64,000 bases of DNA from Pontibacter qinzhouensis (GTDB taxonomy: Bacteria; Bacteroidota; Bacteroidia; Cytophagales; Hymenobacteraceae). The translations under genes were made by a program, and so were the position numbers. This document shows positions 27,088 to 36,992 of this stretch, piece after piece. The DNA lies in contig NZ_VRTY01000024.1 of the NCBI RefSeq assembly GCF_008017455.1, positions 1 to 64,000 on the forward strand, read 5' to 3'. The first letter of the stretch is position 1; the number at the start of each line of letters is the position of its first letter. The notes under the pieces are model-generated. The model saw nothing but the letters and a program-made list of their open reading frames with translations. It did not search any database and was not told the origin of the DNA.

Positions 27088-27217
27088 TATTCATTTAAAA
27101 TTTGTTTGTCAGATGTTGGGTGAGTGCAGCTTAGCAGGTAATCATTCATACAAAAACAACAGTACCTGCTTTGCCGGATGCGTTACAGGTGGAGGCACAA
27201 GTGCTAAAATTCATATT

Positions 27218-27237
27218 CTATGCCAACGTTGGCATAG
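27218..27237. promoter_or_regulatory. Perfect 20-bp palindrome upstream of GH3, LacI-type operator candidate
   Basis: CTATGCCAACGTTGGCATAG is identical to its own reverse complement, with a central CG as in many LacI-family operators. It lies 131 bp upstream of the GH3 start and was seen only once in the window. No LacI-family gene is in the window, so the regulator would be encoded elsewhere. Confidence 0.6.
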
Positions 27238-27341
27238 TTACTTATTTCTTCTCTTATTCACAAGCATTAGTCATTTTTTAAAATAAAATCGGGCTTACTA
27301 TTATATTGAAAATCTGGTTTGCCCGGCTCAGGAACTTCAGC

Positions 27342-27410
27342 AACTTGTAAAACAAATGAAACTTGCTCCTATCACAGTAATAGAAACAGATTTCATCTGA
27401 TTTACAAGTT
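27342..27410. repeat. Imperfect 22-bp inverted repeat between GH43 stop and GH3 promoter
   Basis: CTTGTAAAACAAATGAAA (from 27342) is matched in inverted orientation by a copy ending at 27410 with about 18 of 22 positions identical; the outer 11 bp are perfect. No T-tract follows, so an intrinsic terminator is uncertain. It could be an RNA hairpin in the GH43 3' UTR or a protein-binding site. Confidence 0.5.
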
Positions 27411-27487
27411 GAGTGTATTGACTTGTTCTGATGCCTGGACTGAACAACCTGCCCAATAGCTATAGTGGCTACAGCAGCTTACTCAAA

Positions 27488-29257
27488 TTATTGAACCAAA
27501 TTCTGAGGATGCGCATCGTTTGCAGAAGTGGCGTATAAGCCAATCATGGCACCCGTGAAACCTCCTGCCACATTGGTGGAGAGAATATCGCCCGAAACGG
27601 TTTCGCCCACATTCACAAAGTCGGTTCCACTTGTCGAATAGCTAAACTGATAGTTATCGCCGTCTGCTTTTACCCGAAGCTGGATGGGCTTCTTGTTATC
27701 TACTTTTTTGCTCGCGATAATTCTGGATGCACCTTTCTCTGTTCTTTCCAGTACTACATAAAAGTCTTTGTCTTTCCTGGTCAGGCCGTACACATAGTTG
27801 AATTTTTCGCTTTGCAGTAGCACGATACCTGCCAGTTCCTTCTCTGAAGCTGGCTTGAAATTAAGGGTGGTGGTGTAAGAAAAGTTGTTGTGCTGTTGCC
27901 TGAGGAAGAGCGTTGAAGTGGGTTTCACCTCCTTTATATTGACCGGTAAGGGGTTTACCTGCAACCCCTGCTTTGAAGTAGAAATGAATGCTTCGCGGGG
28001 TCCTCTTAAACTAACCCAGCGGTAATCCAGTTTCTCAGAAGTAAAGTTATCGGTAAACGTAAAATTGCCGTTGGGGAAAAAGCCTTCTTTTCCGGTATTA
28101 TTGGCTACTCCTGCAGGCACTTTCAGCTTCGGTTCCATTGGCACCAGGCCATTTGTAAAAACCGGGAATTCACCAGTCCAATCGACAGGCAGAATAAAGG
28201 TTTCGCGGCCAATGTTTACGCGATTTTTCTCGTTCGGGCGGATACCCAGAAAAACGCCATAATAGTTGCCATCGGGGCCTTCTACTAAATCGGCATGACC
28301 GGCCCAGTCTACTTTGTTGGTCCTGTTCGGGTTCAGGTGCCTTTGCGACAGGATGGGATTGTTCGGAGCAGGCGTGTAAGGGCCTCTCGGGTTGTCGCTT
28401 ACAAAAATAACTTCGCTATGGTTACCCCCCGTACCGCCTTCGGCACACATTAAATAATAGCGGCCGTTCTTTTTGTAGATGTGCGGAGCCTCGATCCAGA
28501 TGGGTTTTTTAGCGAGGTCAACGCCGCCATCTACAATAATTTTATCGGTGCCTGCAATTACCTGGTCTTTCTCAACATCATAATCCCATACCTTTATCAC
28601 GCGGTGTCCTTGGTATAGTTCTTTTCCTTTATCAGGCGCATCGTTGTGCACGACATAGGCTTTCCCGTTATCGTCGAAGAAAAGGGAAGGATCTATACCA
28701 TCGAACTTTAACTTAACCGGATCGCTCCAGCCTTTCAAGGGGTCTTTCGTTTTCACCACTATATTGCCAAAACCACCTGCAAACTGGGTGGTAATCATGT
28801 AAAAGGTGTCGTTGTTGGCATTGTATTTTATATCCGGTGCATAAACGCCGGCACTTATGCCGGTATCGTGCACTTTCAGCTGCGACGGCCTGTCTAACAC
28901 ATGGCCAATTTGGGTCCAGTTCACCAGGTCTTTGGAATGGAAAATGGGTACCCCTGGAAAAATGGCAAAAGAGGAGTGCACCATATAATAATCGTCGCCT
29001 TTGCGGGTGATAGCCGGATCTGGATAAGCGCCTTGCAAAATGGGGTTGTAGAATTCACCCACCTTTAGCGGATTGTCGTTGTAAATTTTATCGTTGCCTA
29101 CGTACACAGAATTAGAAAATACAGGGGCATTTTTGGGCACATTTAAATTCTGGCTGTTTCCGCTTAATCTCATTAAAGAAAACATGCCTACAAAAACACA
29201 TAGCAAAGCTATTCTTCTGTTTTTCGATAGCGTAAATCCGACTTGTAATCGTTTCAT
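27488..29257 (-). CDS. GH43 beta-xylosidase/alpha-L-arabinofuranosidase, paralogue with C-terminal beta-sandwich
   Basis: The 589-residue exported enzyme has a hydrophobic N-terminal signal (IALLCVFVGMFSLMRLSG). The propeller (about 68-385) has all three catalytic carboxylates: D80 (GAYPDPAI), D189 (GIDPSLFFDDNG) and E256 (WIEAPHIYK). The C-terminal sandwich (about 400-585) matches that of the GH43 at 22249-23973. Motif layout is nearly the same in both, which suggests duplication followed by divergence. Compared with that paralogue it has about 30 extra residues between signal peptide and propeller. It would act in the periplasm on xylo-oligosaccharides decorated with arabinose or on their xylose ends. 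It has 244-400 bp gaps on both sides. Confidence 0.94.
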   Translation of the reverse strand: MKRLQVGFTLSKNRRIALLCVFVGMFSLMRLSGNSQNLNVPKNAPVFSNSVYVGNDKIYNDNPLKVGEFYNPILQGAYPDPAITRKGDDYYMVHSSFAIFPGVPIFHSKDLVNWTQIGHVLDRPSQLKVHDTGISAGVYAPDIKYNANNDTFYMITTQFAGGFGNIVVKTKDPLKGWSDPVKLKFDGIDPSLFFDDNGKAYVVHNDAPDKGKELYQGHRVIKVWDYDVEKDQVIAGTDKIIVDGGVDLAKKPIWIEAPHIYKKNGRYYLMCAEGGTGGNHSEVIFVSDNPRGPYTPAPNNPILSQRHLNPNRTNKVDWAGHADLVEGPDGNYYGVFLGIRPNEKNRVNIGRETFILPVDWTGEFPVFTNGLVPMEPKLKVPAGVANNTGKEGFFPNGNFTFTDNFTSEKLDYRWVSLRGPREAFISTSKQGLQVNPLPVNIKEVKPTSTLFLRQQHNNFSYTTTLNFKPASEKELAGIVLLQSEKFNYVYGLTRKDKDFYVVLERTEKGASRIIASKKVDNKKPIQLRVKADGDNYQFSYSTSGTDFVNVGETVSGDILSTNVAGGFTGAMIGLYATSANDAHPQNLVQ

Positions 29258-29387
29258 TTTATATGTTATTAACTGATAAATTGTTCGTGTTATGGTTCCT
29301 GACCTTACGCCTGTTTTAGAAGCGCACGATAGCGCTTTCGTTCGCTATCAACGGCGTTACAGTGCAGCAGCACCAGGAGCCACGGCA

Positions 29388-29418
29388 ACCCTGAAAGGCT
29401 ACTTTCATTTAAATAATT
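29388..29418 (-). repeat. 57-bp dispersed element, copy 11 (partial)
   Basis: On the minus strand AATTATTTAAATGAAAGTAG is followed by CCTTTCAGGG. The far CAAGGGT end is missing. It lies between two GH43 genes. A separate short hairpin (GATAGCG at 29328-29334, complement 29343-29349) is nearby. Confidence 0.55.
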
Positions 29419-29501
29419 GCCTCAAGAATTACATTGACCAAAGTGCCTAACAGTAGTTATTTACATGCTCTTAGAGCTAGTAATTGATCATTTAGTACCG
29501 G

Positions 29502-31088
29502 TCATAATTGTTCTTTAGCCGTATCAGTAATCCGATCATCTATGCGAAAATAATCGAAATCTACAGAGCCGCCCGGTGTTTTGGTGGCATAGTTGAACAG
29601 CCCGAAACGGTACCCCATAAAGTGCGGTATGGTATAGGCCATCTTCAGCTGTGAACCAATCTTCGTCCAGGTTTTGCCATCGAGGCTATAATAGAAGGTG
29701 GCTACATCACGGCGATCGTTAAAATCTGCTTCTGCTTTCAGATACACTTTTTTCTGTTTGAGCGGTATACTTTCTTCTACAACCGGAGCCCCTGATTCGG
29801 CTTTTACCATAACAATGGATTTAACGCCATTCTCAAATTTAACCCCAACCAGCCCGTATCTTTGCTGCAGCATGGCAAGACCGGCAAAATCGCCTTCCTT
29901 CATTTTTGAAACATCAATGGCTGTAGAACCAGCACTTTCAGGGCCGATTGTCCGTTGTGTCAAGGTGTTTCTGGCCAATAAAAAGTCATTATCTACACGC
30001 CCCGTTGTTAACCGCAGGTGGCCTTTCCGCTGGTTCAACGACCATAGCGCATTATCCGGGTTGTGGTTCCACTGCCACACCAGCGGCAAGGCTGGTTCTC
30101 CCTTCTTTCGGGTGAAATCATCGGAGGCCACTATGTGTGGCATCAGGCCTTTGCTGGCAGGCAGGCTTAACTCGTCGGGCACCTTACCGTCTTCACCCAA
30201 TACCGGCCAGCCAGCCTCCCATTTTACCGGAACCAGGTACGGTATGCGACCGACTGCTCCAAAATCGCGGAAGAGGTACGCGTACCACTCGCCATTGGGT
30301 GTATCAATAAGTCCGCCCTGTGCTACGCCTTTGTCCTGTAATACAACCTTGCCCTCGTAGGGGCCTGTAATGTTGTCGGCACGGTGAACGATAACAGTAC
30401 GCATGCCGCCTTTGGGCCAGGCAATATTAAAGAGGTAGTATTTCCCGTTCACTTTAAAGAGTTGAGAGCCTTCGGCTGGCAGGCCTACGTTAGGCCCAGC
30501 CGGTGCTGTTGCATTTTCGATGAGCACACGCTCAGTACCCGGTTTGGTACCCGACAAATCTTCGTTGAGCTCTACCATGCTCAGTTTGCCAGCGCCCCAG
30601 ATCATGTACACACGGCCGTCATCATCGAAAAACAGGGTGTGGTCATGCAAAGAGGGTTTAAAAGACGTAGCTTTCCAGGGACCTTTTTCAATGTCGGTTG
30701 TAGTATACACATGCGTTTTTCCGGTTGTCTGGGCAAAGGTGGTAACATAGTAGGTACCCTTGTGGAACCGCAGGCTGCTGGCCCAGGAGCCTCTGCCGTA
30801 GGTGCTTTTCCCATTGGTCAGCGTCAGCTCATCCACCTCCTCCAGCACATCGTAGGCATAACTTACCAGTTCCCAGTTTACCAGGTCCTTCGATTTCATA
30901 ATCGGTACGCCGGGGCTCATGTGCATGGTGGTGCTGCTCATATAGTAGTTGTCGCCTACCCGGATTATGGCAATATCAGGCACATCAGCATAAATTATCG
31001 GGTTCTTTGCGCCCTGGCCTACTGCAGGCAGGGTTATGAAAATATAAACGATTGCAAGCGCAAGGAGCCGTGAAAGTAAATTTTTCAT
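29502..31088 (-). CDS. GH43 family enzyme, distinct subfamily
   Basis: This 528-residue protein has signal peptide LALAIVYIFITLPAVGQ. The propeller starts with YADVPDIAIIRVGDNYY (catalytic Asp in VPD rather than YPD). The second carboxylate is in LHDHTLFFDDDG and the acid in GLPAEGSQLFK, which differ clearly from the two other GH43 enzymes in the locus. A C-terminal sandwich (about 325-520) includes DFAGLAMLQQRYG and YRFGLFNYATKTPGGSVDFD. It probably acts on another linkage or on longer chains; typical activities are beta-xylosidase or arabinofuranosidase. It begins 60 bp downstream of the GH8 gene, so both are likely in one transcript. Confidence 0.93.
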   Translation of the reverse strand: MKNLLSRLLALAIVYIFITLPAVGQGAKNPIIYADVPDIAIIRVGDNYYMSSTTMHMSPGVPIMKSKDLVNWELVSYAYDVLEEVDELTLTNGKSTYGRGSWASSLRFHKGTYYVTTFAQTTGKTHVYTTTDIEKGPWKATSFKPSLHDHTLFFDDDGRVYMIWGAGKLSMVELNEDLSGTKPGTERVLIENATAPAGPNVGLPAEGSQLFKVNGKYYLFNIAWPKGGMRTVIVHRADNITGPYEGKVVLQDKGVAQGGLIDTPNGEWYAYLFRDFGAVGRIPYLVPVKWEAGWPVLGEDGKVPDELSLPASKGLMPHIVASDDFTRKKGEPALPLVWQWNHNPDNALWSLNQRKGHLRLTTGRVDNDFLLARNTLTQRTIGPESAGSTAIDVSKMKEGDFAGLAMLQQRYGLVGVKFENGVKSIVMVKAESGAPVVEESIPLKQKKVYLKAEADFNDRRDVATFYYSLDGKTWTKIGSQLKMAYTIPHFMGYRFGLFNYATKTPGGSVDFDYFRIDDRITDTAKEQL

Positions 31089-31148
31089 TTTCGTTTTTTC
31101 AATTGGGTGAGTTCAGCCTCCCTGAAGAGGTGGTGAAGAGTAGCAACC

Positions 31149-32465
31149 TTAACCTGCCTGGCCCGGTGTGATAATCTTGTAATTTCCGCTCAGGTGCATC
31201 AGGCTGAACAGGTACAACAAACCGTCGTAATACGGGTCGAAGTATCCATCCTCGTAAGGCTCCAGTTTAGCGTTCCAAACCTCATCCACAAATTTCCAGC
31301 TTTTAGCTTGGGTGCCCATAATAGAGGCTGCCCCGGCAGTAGATACCAGGCCCAGTGAGTGGCGTAATTTCTGGAAACCTCCCGCCTGCAGAATCCACTC
31401 CGGGCGTGACCCGTCGATGTTGTATTGGTCGTCGTAGGTTTCGATTCCCTGGCTATAGAGGAAGTTCTGAATGCGGCTCCCATACTCCTGCTGCCACTTT
31501 TTGTCTTTGGCATACCAGCTGTAATCCATGGCGATGTTCATGGGCACGCGCCAGGAATCGTAGCGGAAAGCATCGCCCATGCGGCCTCTGCTATGGGGGG
31601 CACCGCTGAACTCAGAGTAATCTGGTGTAAGGCCAGTTTGGGGGTGAGTAGCCCGGTGCAGGAATACACGAGCCGTATCTGCACAATCTCTGTAGAACTG
31701 TTCCCGGCCATCTTTCGCGTATTCGGCCCATACTTCGAAAAATGCCGGTACGTGGTACGATGGGTTGGTCCAGTCATACATGTCGCCTTCAGGCACAAAG
31801 TTGATCTGCTTGTGCTCCACATTCAGTACATTTTTGATTCCCATGGTGCCGTCTTTGCTCCACATCGCATCCAGAATTCTTCTTCCTTCGGCATAATAGT
31901 TTATACCAGTATCGTTGCCCCACCTGTTCGAAGCGAATAACAGGGAGGTCACAAAATACAACTCGCCATCGGAGGCCGAACCATCTGAATTGCGTTTACC
32001 TGTTTTCGGATCTACACTCCAGGCAAAGTAAGCATCGCGGGGTCCGCCCTGGTGTTGCATGTATTTTTTGGTCCAGCGCCAGAGCCGGTCAAACACTTCT
32101 TTTTTGTCTAGCTGCACGGCCACCATAAGCCCATAGGAAAGACCTTCTGTACGTGCATCCTTGTTCTTTATATCCGATACATAGGCCATCGAATCGCCCA
32201 CTTCAAAATAGACTTTGTCGGGTCCTTCGAAGAGGTCGTGATAGGCTTTTGCCAGTTTTGCATCGATTTCAGCCTGCGGATAACCTGCTTCCAGGAATAC
32301 ATTCCGGTACTTGCCGGTTTCCCAGGCTCCGGCTTCCCAGGGCTTCATTTTTCCGCGCGGGTCTTTTACCTCTTCTCCTCCCTGCTTAGCAGTCGAACAT
32401 CCTGCTACTAAAACCAAACTGATTAGCGTAAATGCCAATGCTGTTACACAAATGTGTTTTTTCAT
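31149..32465 (-). CDS. GH8 reducing-end xylose-releasing exo-oligoxylanase (Rex)-like lipoprotein
   Basis: This 438-residue protein has a lipoprotein signal with lipobox LVAGC (Cys23). The (alpha/alpha)6 GH8 fold is indicated by GAWETGKYRNVFLEAGY, with general acid E49. Other markers are TEGLSYGLMVAVQL, YFAWSVDPKTGKRNSDGSAS and FRYDSWRVPMNIAMDYSWY, the last carrying the expected catalytic Asp. In xylan loci this subtype is the Rex enzyme, an inverting hydrolase that removes xylose from the reducing end of xylo-oligosaccharides. It is 18 bp downstream of the small acetylesterase gene, so de-acetylation and trimming are likely co-expressed. Confidence 0.93.
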   Translation of the reverse strand: MKKHICVTALAFTLISLVLVAGCSTAKQGGEEVKDPRGKMKPWEAGAWETGKYRNVFLEAGYPQAEIDAKLAKAYHDLFEGPDKVYFEVGDSMAYVSDIKNKDARTEGLSYGLMVAVQLDKKEVFDRLWRWTKKYMQHQGGPRDAYFAWSVDPKTGKRNSDGSASDGELYFVTSLLFASNRWGNDTGINYYAEGRRILDAMWSKDGTMGIKNVLNVEHKQINFVPEGDMYDWTNPSYHVPAFFEVWAEYAKDGREQFYRDCADTARVFLHRATHPQTGLTPDYSEFSGAPHSRGRMGDAFRYDSWRVPMNIAMDYSWYAKDKKWQQEYGSRIQNFLYSQGIETYDDQYNIDGSRPEWILQAGGFQKLRHSLGLVSTAGAASIMGTQAKSWKFVDEVWNAKLEPYEDGYFDPYYDGLLYLFSLMHLSGNYKIITPGQAG

Positions 32466-32483
32466 TTGATTCCCTTTATTAAA

Positions 32484-33365
<882 letters not shown>

Positions 33366-33407
33366 TCAGATTATGGCCTACAAAAGATTGTTTATCGATT
33401 TTGCGGT

Positions 33408-33464
33408 AATTATTCGAATGAAAATGCCCTTCAGAAGGTATTTTAACATTTTAGTCTCAAGGGT
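33408..33464 (+). repeat. 57-bp dispersed element, copy 12 (full length)
   Basis: It starts AATTATTCGAATGAAAAT, has core GCCCTTCAGAAGG and ends CTCAAGGGT, exactly 57 bp. It lies in the gap between the GH97 stop and the acetylesterase start. Confidence 0.9.
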
Positions 33465-33565
33465 ATAATCTTCACAACAAAGCATTGCCAGTTAAAAGCT
33501 TCGCGCCGACTACAGCACCTATCGGGTCTACTTTATAACTACCACTAATCAGTAGTAAACAACTG

Positions 33566-33622
33566 AATTTTTCTAATGAAAACAGCCTTCAGAAGCTATT
33601 TTTCCGGAATAGTGCCAAGGGT
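33566..33622 (+). repeat. 57-bp dispersed element, copy 13 (full length)
   Basis: It starts AATTTTTCTAATGAAAAC, has core AGCCTTCAGAAG and ends GCCAAGGGT, exactly 57 bp. It is in direct orientation with copy 12 (158 bp offset) and 153 bp beyond the GH97 stop. The 33339-33775 gap has no gene. Confidence 0.88.
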
Positions 33623-33775
33623 GTCCGGGCTTTTTCCAGGGGCATGCACCACCAGCACAGTATTTTTGTGCCCTCTGCATTGTATAACTCTTTGCCATTA
33701 AGACCTGTCTCTGCAGCTGTCTCCCTTCTGTTTCCCGTTAAGTTGAATGGTCGGAATATTTTGTTAAGAAGACAG

Positions 33776-35734
33776 CTATTGCACCAACACAAGTCCGCCG
33801 TTGGGCTGTATGGTTATTTTCAGTTCTCCTTTTTTGTTGACTGTTGCACTTCTGGTGTAGCTGGTTCTGTCTTTATTGTCGCCGTAAAGCATTACCTTTT
33901 GCCCCGCCAGCATGGGCAACTTCAGGTTTAACTCAACCGGTTCTGCAAGGGCATTCACTCCTGCCACGTACCATGTGTTAACATGTCGGCGGGCTACGAT
34001 GCTGTACTTCCCGGGGTACCCATCTATAAATTTTGTTTCGTTCCAGGTGGTAGGCACCGCCTTCATAAAATCGATGGTGAAAGCGGGTGCATCGTGCAGG
34101 TTATTAGGCGTGAGGGCAAAAAACTGTACCGGGTTCTGAAAAAGCACAGCAGTAGCCAACTGAAATACATCTGTTGTTTTCCTGTGATTCCCGCCATCAT
34201 TGTTTCTGTTGTAGCGTTTGTTTAAAACCACACCACCAAACTCCATGCTGGCCACAGCGTTTCTGATAAAAGGATGCAGGGTTGCGTTAAAAGCTTCGAC
34301 ATCATTGGCGTGCTGGCTGAACATTAGATTCTCGGAAGCCAGCACCGCTTCGCTCCCAACAAAATTCGGAAACATCCGCTCCCAGCCTCTTGGTAGGGTT
34401 GTACCATGGAAAACAACCATCAAACCATAATCATTGGCATCCGATAAAAGGTCTTCGTAGAGGCGCATGGTTTCCTGCTTGTCTCCACCAAAAAAATCTA
34501 CTTTGATGCCTTTCACTCCATTTTGCTTCATCCACTGCATTTCCTTTTTCCGGGCAATGGCCGTGTTCATTTTATTGATGGGCGTTTGAGGGGCATCATT
34601 AAAAGAACCGTTGGAATTGTACCACAGAAATACCCCCACTCCTTTCGAAGCAGCGTATTTAATTAACTCCTCCATGCGCTCGTAGCCGATACGCTGGTCC
34701 CACAAAGCATCTATCAAAATAAACTGGTAACCTAACTGGTGCGCCAGGTCTATGTACTTTACCTGGTCGTCATACGTCATGCTATTGTCTTGCCACATAA
34801 TCCAGCTCCAGGTTCCTTTGCCGTGCGTATACTTAACAGAAGGCTCGTATAGCGGCTCTACCACATCATACGCAATGGTGGTTTCTACAATTGGTTTCAG
34901 ACCCTGGCTAACTGTAATGGTTCGCCAGGGAGTAGTTGCCGGTAAACCTATGGCTGCTCCGGTACTTCCGAACCCGTTATTTTCGGTCTGGTCCGGAAAA
35001 GCTATCGTGTAGGTTCCGTCGGGTGTAGGGTCGCTTAAGTGGGAGCCACAGTAAAGGCCCCTGACACCGGTTTCTGAAACAAGGGCCCATTTTTCTCCCA
35101 TCCGAAAAAGACACGGAAACGTATATCCAAGCCCATTTGCCGACTTGGCAGCAATGTCCTTTTCAACCTGATAGCCTTCTTCGTAACTCGGCTTGGTTCT
35201 GGCAAAACCCACCATAGATTTGGACTGCGGTGTTAAAAACCCTTTGGCATGCTGTGGGAAATTAAAACCGGTCGCCTCTTTTTCTACTACAAGCGCTCTC
35301 GGGTCTCCTGATTCGGGTATGTGGTACCTAAAGGCAATATCATTATTACTTACTCTGAAAACCACATTCAAAACCTTTTTGTCTTTGTTGGCAAACGAGC
35401 ATACCAGCTCATTGGCGAGGTAGTGAATTTCAGATTGCTTTATTTTATCCTGGCTATACTTCTGATCGATTGCATTTTGCTTACTTTCCACCAGGGTCAT
35501 TTCACTGGAAAGATCAATAAGATTAGTCTGTAACCCTAGAGGCGAATTTTCCAGAATTGTTTCGCCGGCAAACGTTACCCGGTATTGCGGCTTGCCGTTT
35601 TGCGTAAATACTTCTACCTGTACCTTCTTATCAGGGCTGCTAACGTTAGCCTGCTGGGCCTGGGCCAGCACAGGAAAAAGTACTAATAAATAAATGATGT
35701 AGTTAAATACTCTGTTTCCGCTTTTTCTTTTCAT
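33776..35734 (-). CDS. GH97 glycoside hydrolase (retaining-type, alpha-galactosidase-like)
   Basis: This 652-residue secreted enzyme has a signal peptide with IIYLLVLFPVLAQAQ. The GH97 N-terminal sandwich covers about 30-280, the TIM barrel 285-560 (including SWIMWQDNSMTYDDQVKYID) and the C-terminal sandwich the rest. D413 in GVKGIKVDFFGGD sits at the position of the nucleophile of retaining GH97 alpha-galactosidases (D415 in the Bacteroides enzyme). This argues against the inverting SusB-type alpha-glucosidase, although I could not align the base Glu residues. Its first 32 nt overlap the end of the GH10 gene, so translation is probably coupled. An alpha-galactosidase would suit galactosylated heteroxylan side chains. 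Confidence 0.92.
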   Translation of the reverse strand: MKRKSGNRVFNYIIYLLVLFPVLAQAQQANVSSPDKKVQVEVFTQNGKPQYRVTFAGETILENSPLGLQTNLIDLSSEMTLVESKQNAIDQKYSQDKIKQSEIHYLANELVCSFANKDKKVLNVVFRVSNNDIAFRYHIPESGDPRALVVEKEATGFNFPQHAKGFLTPQSKSMVGFARTKPSYEEGYQVEKDIAAKSANGLGYTFPCLFRMGEKWALVSETGVRGLYCGSHLSDPTPDGTYTIAFPDQTENNGFGSTGAAIGLPATTPWRTITVSQGLKPIVETTIAYDVVEPLYEPSVKYTHGKGTWSWIMWQDNSMTYDDQVKYIDLAHQLGYQFILIDALWDQRIGYERMEELIKYAASKGVGVFLWYNSNGSFNDAPQTPINKMNTAIARKKEMQWMKQNGVKGIKVDFFGGDKQETMRLYEDLLSDANDYGLMVVFHGTTLPRGWERMFPNFVGSEAVLASENLMFSQHANDVEAFNATLHPFIRNAVASMEFGGVVLNKRYNRNNDGGNHRKTTDVFQLATAVLFQNPVQFFALTPNNLHDAPAFTIDFMKAVPTTWNETKFIDGYPGKYSIVARRHVNTWYVAGVNALAEPVELNLKLPMLAGQKVMLYGDNKDRTSYTRSATVNKKGELKITIQPNGGLVLVQ

Positions 35735-36890
35735 CAGAATGTGGTTGTTGTGCTGCCTGTATAATCGATTTTACAACAGGCTTTGCCCTGTTCTCCCTAT
35801 CAAAAAGTAAGGTATAATCTGTTCGGCCTTTTATAGGCCAGTTGTTTTTCCAGGACTGTCCGTCATTAACTCCCCAAAGCGTTACTCTGTCTATCTTCTC
35901 CTGGTGCTTTAAAAAAAGTTTAAAAAAGTCGAGGTAGCGCTCCTGAAAGACATTGTCAACAGAATCGGGCAGGCCAGCCGCATAAGGATTCATTTTCTGC
36001 TGATATTCGAAGTTAGCAGACACATCGGCTCCTGTGTTCTCCCAGGGAGATGGAAGCACCGAGAGGTCCAGCTCTGTAATCATTACTTTAACCCCCAGGT
36101 CAGAGTAAGCCAATATGCTTTTTTCAAATTCATCAATGGCCGGATACTGTAAGCCAATGTGCCCCTGCATTCCGATGCCGTCTATTTGCACCCCCTGCTG
36201 CTGAAGTTTCTTCACCATAGCCACCACACCTTTTCTTTTACCAGGTAGCGCCATAGAGAAATCGTTGTACATCAGTTTGGCACCAGGGTCGGCTTCATGG
36301 GCAAATTGAAACGCGAGTTTCACAAAGTCTTCGCCAATAATCTCGTAAAACTTACTTTTCCTCCAGGAGCCATCATCCAGAATCGCTTCGTTTACAACAT
36401 CCCAGGTATGGATGCGGCCTTTGTAGCGGCCAACCACTGTGTAGATATGGTCTTTCATGCGCTGCACCAGCACCTCCCGAGACACATCATTTCCCTGATC
36501 ATCTTTAAAAAACCAACGTGGTGCCTGCGAATGCCAGATGAGGGTGTGGCCGTTAATATGCATGTTGTTTTGTTCGCCGAACTCCACAAACCGGTCTGCC
36601 AGCTCAAAACGGAATTCGCCCTCTACAGGTTGGAGCATGCCGCTTTTCATGCAATTTTCGGCTACCACGGCATTGAAGTTCTCCTTCACTACTTGAATAG
36701 CAGCAGCATCATGGCCCATAATCTGCCGCTCATTAAGAGCAGTACCGATGTAAAACTTGTTTTTATAAGCATCCTTCAGTGCTAATTCACCAGTATCTGG
36801 GCTTATAACTTTACAGGCAACACTAAACACGCTTATAACAAGTATTGCTACTCCTGTACCGGATAAATATCTTATATTTTTCATTTTCAT
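35703..36890 (-). CDS. GH10 endo-1,4-beta-xylanase, lipoprotein
   Basis: The 395-residue protein has a lipoprotein signal (VISVFSVAC). Met1 and Met3 are both possible starts. It is a single-domain GH10 barrel with complete catalysis: acid/base E168 in WDVVNEAILDDG, nucleophile E273 in VMITELDLSVLP, and typical markers HTLIWHSQAPRWFF, KLMYNDFSM, IDGIGMQGHIG and LWGVNDGQSWKNNWP. It would cut xylan or long xylo-oligosaccharides at the periplasmic or cell-surface membrane. It is the first gene after promoter A, with an untranslated leader of roughly 100 nt, and is coupled to GH97 by a 32-nt overlap. Confidence 0.96.
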   Translation of the reverse strand: MKMKNIRYLSGTGVAILVISVFSVACKVISPDTGELALKDAYKNKFYIGTALNERQIMGHDAAAIQVVKENFNAVVAENCMKSGMLQPVEGEFRFELADRFVEFGEQNNMHINGHTLIWHSQAPRWFFKDDQGNDVSREVLVQRMKDHIYTVVGRYKGRIHTWDVVNEAILDDGSWRKSKFYEIIGEDFVKLAFQFAHEADPGAKLMYNDFSMALPGKRKGVVAMVKKLQQQGVQIDGIGMQGHIGLQYPAIDEFEKSILAYSDLGVKVMITELDLSVLPSPWENTGADVSANFEYQQKMNPYAAGLPDSVDNVFQERYLDFFKLFLKHQEKIDRVTLWGVNDGQSWKNNWPIKGRTDYTLLFDRENRAKPVVKSIIQAAQQPHSDEKKKRKQSI

Positions 36891-36992
36891 ACTTTTTCAA
36901 CTCAAAACCAGGCAAGAAATTAACGACCTATAGCGCCATCCCTCTAACTGATAAATACTATTTATACTGAGAATCCTATGTTAGTGATAATA

